The notes under the pieces were generated by a model that saw nothing but the letters and a program-made list of their open reading frames with translations, searched no databases and had not been told where the DNA came from. From NCBI GenBank assembly GCA_025964075.1, contig JAOPZQ010000015.1, positions 1 through 14,752 on the forward strand: a stretch of DNA of 14,752 nucleotides, read 5' to 3'. Below, one piece after another: positions 12,405 through 14,752 of the stretch. Each line of letters begins with the position of its first letter. Position 1 is the stretch's first letter. A program made the translations under genes and the position numbers. This DNA comes from Solirubrobacterales bacterium (GTDB lineage: Bacteria > Actinomycetota > Thermoleophilia > Solirubrobacterales > Solirubrobacteraceae).

Positions 12405-13397
12405 ATGGCTGAGCACGTCGATCCGATCTTCGACATCGCGCAGCTCGCGCACGTCGAGATGCTGAGCACCGATCCGGCAGGCACGGAGCGGTTCTTCACC
12501 GAATTTCTCGGGATGAGCGTGACGGCGCGCGAGGGAAATTCGGTCTACCTGCGCGCCTACGAGGAGGCCTACCACAGCAGCCTCAAGATCACCGAGGCGG
12601 CGCAGCCCGGACTCGGACACGTCGCGTGGCGCACGCAGTCGCCCGCGGCGCTCGAGCGTCGCGTTGCGGCGATCGAGACGGCCGGACTCGGGCAGCGCTG
12701 GATCGATGGCGACCTCGGCCACGGCGAGGCCTACCAGTTCACGACGCCCGACGGGCACGCCATGGAGCTGTTCTGGGACGTCGAGCGCTGGGAGGCGACG
12801 CCGGAGTTGCGGACGCCCCTGCTCAACCGTCCCCAGCGGCGGCCGACGCAAGGCGTCCCGGTTCGACGGATCGACCACGTCAACCTGATGGCCAGCGACG
12901 CCGCGGAGAACCGCCGCTTCTTCGAGGAGCACCTCGGCTTCCGCACGCGTGAGCGCATCGTCGCCGGCGAGGGCGCGGAGCAGATCGAGCTCGGCAACTG
13001 GATGAGCGTCAGCCCGCTCGTCCACGAGATCGCGATCATGCGCGACCCCTCCGGCACACGCGGGAGATTCCACCACGTGTGTTACTGGTACGGCGTTCCG
13101 CAGCACTGCAACGACGCGGCGGAGGTCCTCCGGGAGGCGGGCTACGAGATCGAGGCGGGCCCGGGCAAGCACGGCGTGAGCCAGGCGACGTTCCTGTACG
13201 TCTGGGAGCCCGGCGGCAACCGCGTCGAGTTGTTCGGCGACGTCGGTTACCTCATCCAGGAGCCGGACTGGCAGCCGGTGACCTGGCACGCGGAGACCGA
13301 CATGGAGTGGCTGACTTCCATCTACGGGCCGATCCCTATGTCGTTCTTCGAGATCGGGATGCCGCCCGTGGGCGCCGTCGAGCCCGTCGGCGCGTAG
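12405..13397 (+). CDS. Extradiol ring-cleavage dioxygenase (catechol 2,3-dioxygenase-like, VOC fold)
   Basis: This 330-residue protein has two vicinal-oxygen-chelate domains (about 13-125 and 154-280), as in type I extradiol dioxygenases of about 290-310 residues. The Fe(II) ligands are visible as H158 (RIDHVNL), H223 or H224 (RFHHVCYW) and E275 (GNRVELFG). The further active-site residues of XylE also line up: H207 (VHEIA), H256 (KHGVS) and Y265 (LYVWEP). Their spacing matches the XylE set, so an active ring-opening enzyme is likely. It would cleave a catechol, or a 2-aminophenol, next to the hydroxyl carbons to give a muconic semialdehyde. The 50-residue tail after the last strand is longer than in XylE. 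Ring-hydroxylating genes are not in the window. Confidence 0.88.
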   Translation: MAEHVDPIFDIAQLAHVEMLSTDPAGTERFFTEFLGMSVTAREGNSVYLRAYEEAYHSSLKITEAAQPGLGHVAWRTQSPAALERRVAAIETAGLGQRWIDGDLGHGEAYQFTTPDGHAMELFWDVERWEATPELRTPLLNRPQRRPTQGVPVRRIDHVNLMASDAAENRRFFEEHLGFRTRERIVAGEGAEQIELGNWMSVSPLVHEIAIMRDPSGTRGRFHHVCYWYGVPQHCNDAAEVLREAGYEIEAGPGKHGVSQATFLYVWEPGGNRVELFGDVGYLIQEPDWQPVTWHAETDMEWLTSIYGPIPMSFFEIGMPPVGAVEPVGA

Positions 13398-13400
13398 CGC

Positions 13401-13586
13401 GTGCCGCTGGTTTCCGTGTCCATGAGCGCCGGTCGGTCCGACGCCGAGGTGGGGGCCTTGGTCAAGGCCCTCACCGAGGCCGTCGAGGCGGCGCTCGGAA
13501 TCGACCGCGAGCGGATCACGGTCCACGTCCACGAGCTTCCCCCCGACCGCATCGCTCGCGGCGGAGTGCCGCTGTCCGAGCGCTGA
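13401..13586 (+). CDS. 4-oxalocrotonate tautomerase-like protein
   Basis: This small protein of 61 residues has the tautomerase hallmark: Pro directly after the start Met (P2, the catalytic base once Met is removed), then SxGRSD with R12, equal to Arg11 of the classical enzyme. GGVPLSE near the end is also usual. The classical Arg39 position reads Thr (T40) and Phe50 reads Ile (I51), so substrate handling may differ from true 2-hydroxymuconate tautomerase. In the cluster it could isomerise the 2-hydroxymuconate-type product of the dioxygenase and aldehyde dehydrogenase. It starts with GTG 3 bases after the dioxygenase stop without a clear ribosome site, so translation probably depends on the upstream gene. 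The next gene starts 3 bases after its stop. Confidence 0.82.
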   Translation: MPLVSVSMSAGRSDAEVGALVKALTEAVEAALGIDRERITVHVHELPPDRIARGGVPLSER

Positions 13587-13589
13587 GAC

Positions 13590-13982
13590 GTGGACCAGCG
13601 GCCGATCGCGTCGTCCGAGGTCCCCGCGCCCATGGGGGCGTACTCGCAGGCGATCCTGGGGCGGGACGGGGTCCTCCACGTCTCGGGCCAGATGGGGATC
13701 GACGCCGACGGCAACCTCGTCGGCGAAGGGGACGTGGGCGCGCAGACGGCGCGGGCCCTGGCCAACATCGACGCGCTCGTGCGAGCTGCCGGCGGGACGC
13801 GACGAGACGTCGTCAAGTTGACCGCGTACCTCGTCGACATGTCCGGCCGAGCCGAGTTCGCGGCGGCGCGTCGGGAGTGGGTGCGGGAGCCGCATCCCGC
13901 GTCGACGCTCGTCGAAGTCAGCGCACTCGCGGCGCCGGGAGTGCTCGTCGAGATCGATGCGATCGCCGTGCTCGGCCGGTGA
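13590..13982 (+). CDS. RidA/YjgF/YER057c-family protein lacking the catalytic Arg
   Basis: This 130-residue protein has the Rid fold marks GAYSQAIL (16-23), LHVSGQMGID (29-38), a helix ALANIDALVRAAGG (56-69), VVKLTAYLVDM (74-84) and VEIDAIAVL (120-128). Archetypal RidA has Arg in the P-A-R motif, which binds the carboxylate of imine substrates. Here the motif reads HPAST (102-106), so Arg is replaced by Ser, as in Rid subgroups without 2-aminoacrylate deaminase activity. Some Rid-family proteins in ring-cleavage operons are 2-aminomuconate deaminases, which would suit an aminophenol-type substrate. It begins with GTG three bases after the tautomerase stop and ends 3 bases before the convergent ABC gene. 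Confidence 0.85.
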   Translation: MDQRPIASSEVPAPMGAYSQAILGRDGVLHVSGQMGIDADGNLVGEGDVGAQTARALANIDALVRAAGGTRRDVVKLTAYLVDMSGRAEFAAARREWVREPHPASTLVEVSALAAPGVLVEIDAIAVLGR

Positions 13983-13985
13983 CGG

Positions 13986-14747
13986 TCAGTCCATGCCCAG
14001 CGGCCCCGCGACGTCGCCCGCGAGGAACTGCTGGACGAACGGGTCCTCCGACGCGAAGACCTCCGCGGCGGGCCCGCTCTCGAGGATGCGCCCCTTCCAC
14101 AGCAGGGAGACGTGGTCGCAGAGCACCCGCGCGAGGGCCACGTTGTGCGTGACGACGAGCATCGTGCCGCCGAGGTCGCGATGGCGCTCGCGCAGCAGCT
14201 CTCCGAGGAGCGTGGTGCGGACCGGGTCGAGGCCGGAGTCGGGCTCGTCGCAGAGGAGGATCTCCGGGTCGAGCACGAGCGAGCGGGCCAGCCCGGCTCG
14301 CTTCCTCATACCGCCGGAGAGCTCGGCCGGCGCCCTCTTCTCGGCGCCCTCGAGACCGACGGCGTGGAGGTGCTCCATGACGATCTGGCGGACCTCGCGT
14401 TCGCGCAGGTCGGTGTGCTGGCGCAGCGGGAAGGCCACGTTGTCGTACACGCTCATCGAGCTGAAGAGCGCGCCGTCCTGGAACATCACGCCGATGTCGC
14501 GCCGTAGCCGCAGCACGTGCGAGCGGCTCATCTGGCTGAGCGACACGCCGTTGACGAGCACCTGGCCCGAGTCCGCGCGCAGCAGCCCGATCACGTGCTT
14601 GATGAGCACGCTCTTGCCGGTGCCGGACGGGCCCAGGACCACGGACGCGCTGCCGGCCGGGATGCTGAGATTCGCCCCGTCGAGCACGCGGTGGCGGCCG
14701 AAGCTCTTGCAGAGCTCGCGCGTCTCGATGGCCAGCGTCGCGTTCAC
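13986..14747 (-). CDS. ABC transporter ATPase of the MlaF/Mkl (Mce-associated) type
   Basis: This 253-residue ATPase has Walker A GPSGTGKS (39-46), the Q-loop Q90 in VMFQDGALFSSMSVYDNVAFPL, the signature LSGGM (143-147), Walker B ILLCDE (163-168), the D-loop SGLD (171-174) and switch His H201. FQDGALF, the RKRAGLARSL stretch after the signature and CDEPDSGLDP are typical of MlaF/Mkl ATPases, which drive Mce lipid or steroid transporters in the envelope. The permease (YrbE/MlaE) and Mce genes are not seen, as they would lie beyond the edge. The GTG at 14745-14747 is near the window end, so an upstream start outside cannot be excluded. It converges on the RidA-like gene with only 3 bases between stops. 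Confidence 0.9.
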   Translation of the reverse strand: MNATLAIETRELCKSFGRHRVLDGANLSIPAGSASVVLGPSGTGKSVLIKHVIGLLRADSGQVLVNGVSLSQMSRSHVLRLRRDIGVMFQDGALFSSMSVYDNVAFPLRQHTDLREREVRQIVMEHLHAVGLEGAEKRAPAELSGGMRKRAGLARSLVLDPEILLCDEPDSGLDPVRTTLLGELLRERHRDLGGTMLVVTHNVALARVLCDHVSLLWKGRILESGPAAEVFASEDPFVQQFLAGDVAGPLGMD

Positions 14748-14752
14748 CGAAG

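Overview
The window is 14.75 kb of very GC-rich, gene-dense bacterial DNA. GC-rich codon choice, frequent GTG starts, an F420-type (Ddn-like) nitroreductase, an Mce/Mkl-type ABC ATPase and a secreted esterase with a C-terminal beta domain point to an actinobacterium, most likely of the Thermoleophilia/Solirubrobacterales type. That placement is an inference from protein style. No 16S rRNA, tRNA, mobile element or CRISPR array was seen.

Layout. (1) 1-854, minus strand: a Ddn-like nitroreductase, then an N-terminal stub of a SnoaL-like protein, then the start of a membrane spermidine-synthase-like protein cut by the window edge. (2) 934-4060, plus strand: a cation diffusion facilitator with three tandem cytoplasmic metal-binding-type domains, then a large multi-span membrane protein of unknown function. 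(3) 4192-5554, plus strand: a leaderless-type promoter, a MoaD/ThiS-like ubiquitin-fold protein and a five-Asp-box beta-propeller that overlap by ATGA. A perfect 16-bp hairpin follows. (4) 5608-8214, minus strand: a secreted PHB-depolymerase-type esterase, a decayed methyltransferase remnant and a universal stress protein. (5) 8519-13982, plus strand: a seven-gene catabolic cluster. It holds acyl-CoA dehydrogenase, aldehyde dehydrogenase, a two-subunit ThDP decarboxylase, an extradiol ring-cleavage dioxygenase, a 4-oxalocrotonate tautomerase-like protein and a RidA-family protein. (6) 13986-14747, minus strand: an MlaF/Mkl-type ABC ATPase converging on the cluster.

The catabolic cluster is the most interesting part. 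The first four genes are joined by GTGA/GTGA/ATGA overlaps. After a 145-bp gap with two adjacent hairpins, the last three genes follow within a few bases of each other. Dioxygenase, aldehyde dehydrogenase and tautomerase match the start of a meta-cleavage pathway (ring opening, semialdehyde oxidation, isomerisation), and a Rid protein fits an aminated variant. A split ThDP 2-oxoacid decarboxylase and an acyl-CoA dehydrogenase are not part of the textbook catechol meta-pathway. The set therefore suggests a variant lower route; the substrate cannot be read from the sequence.
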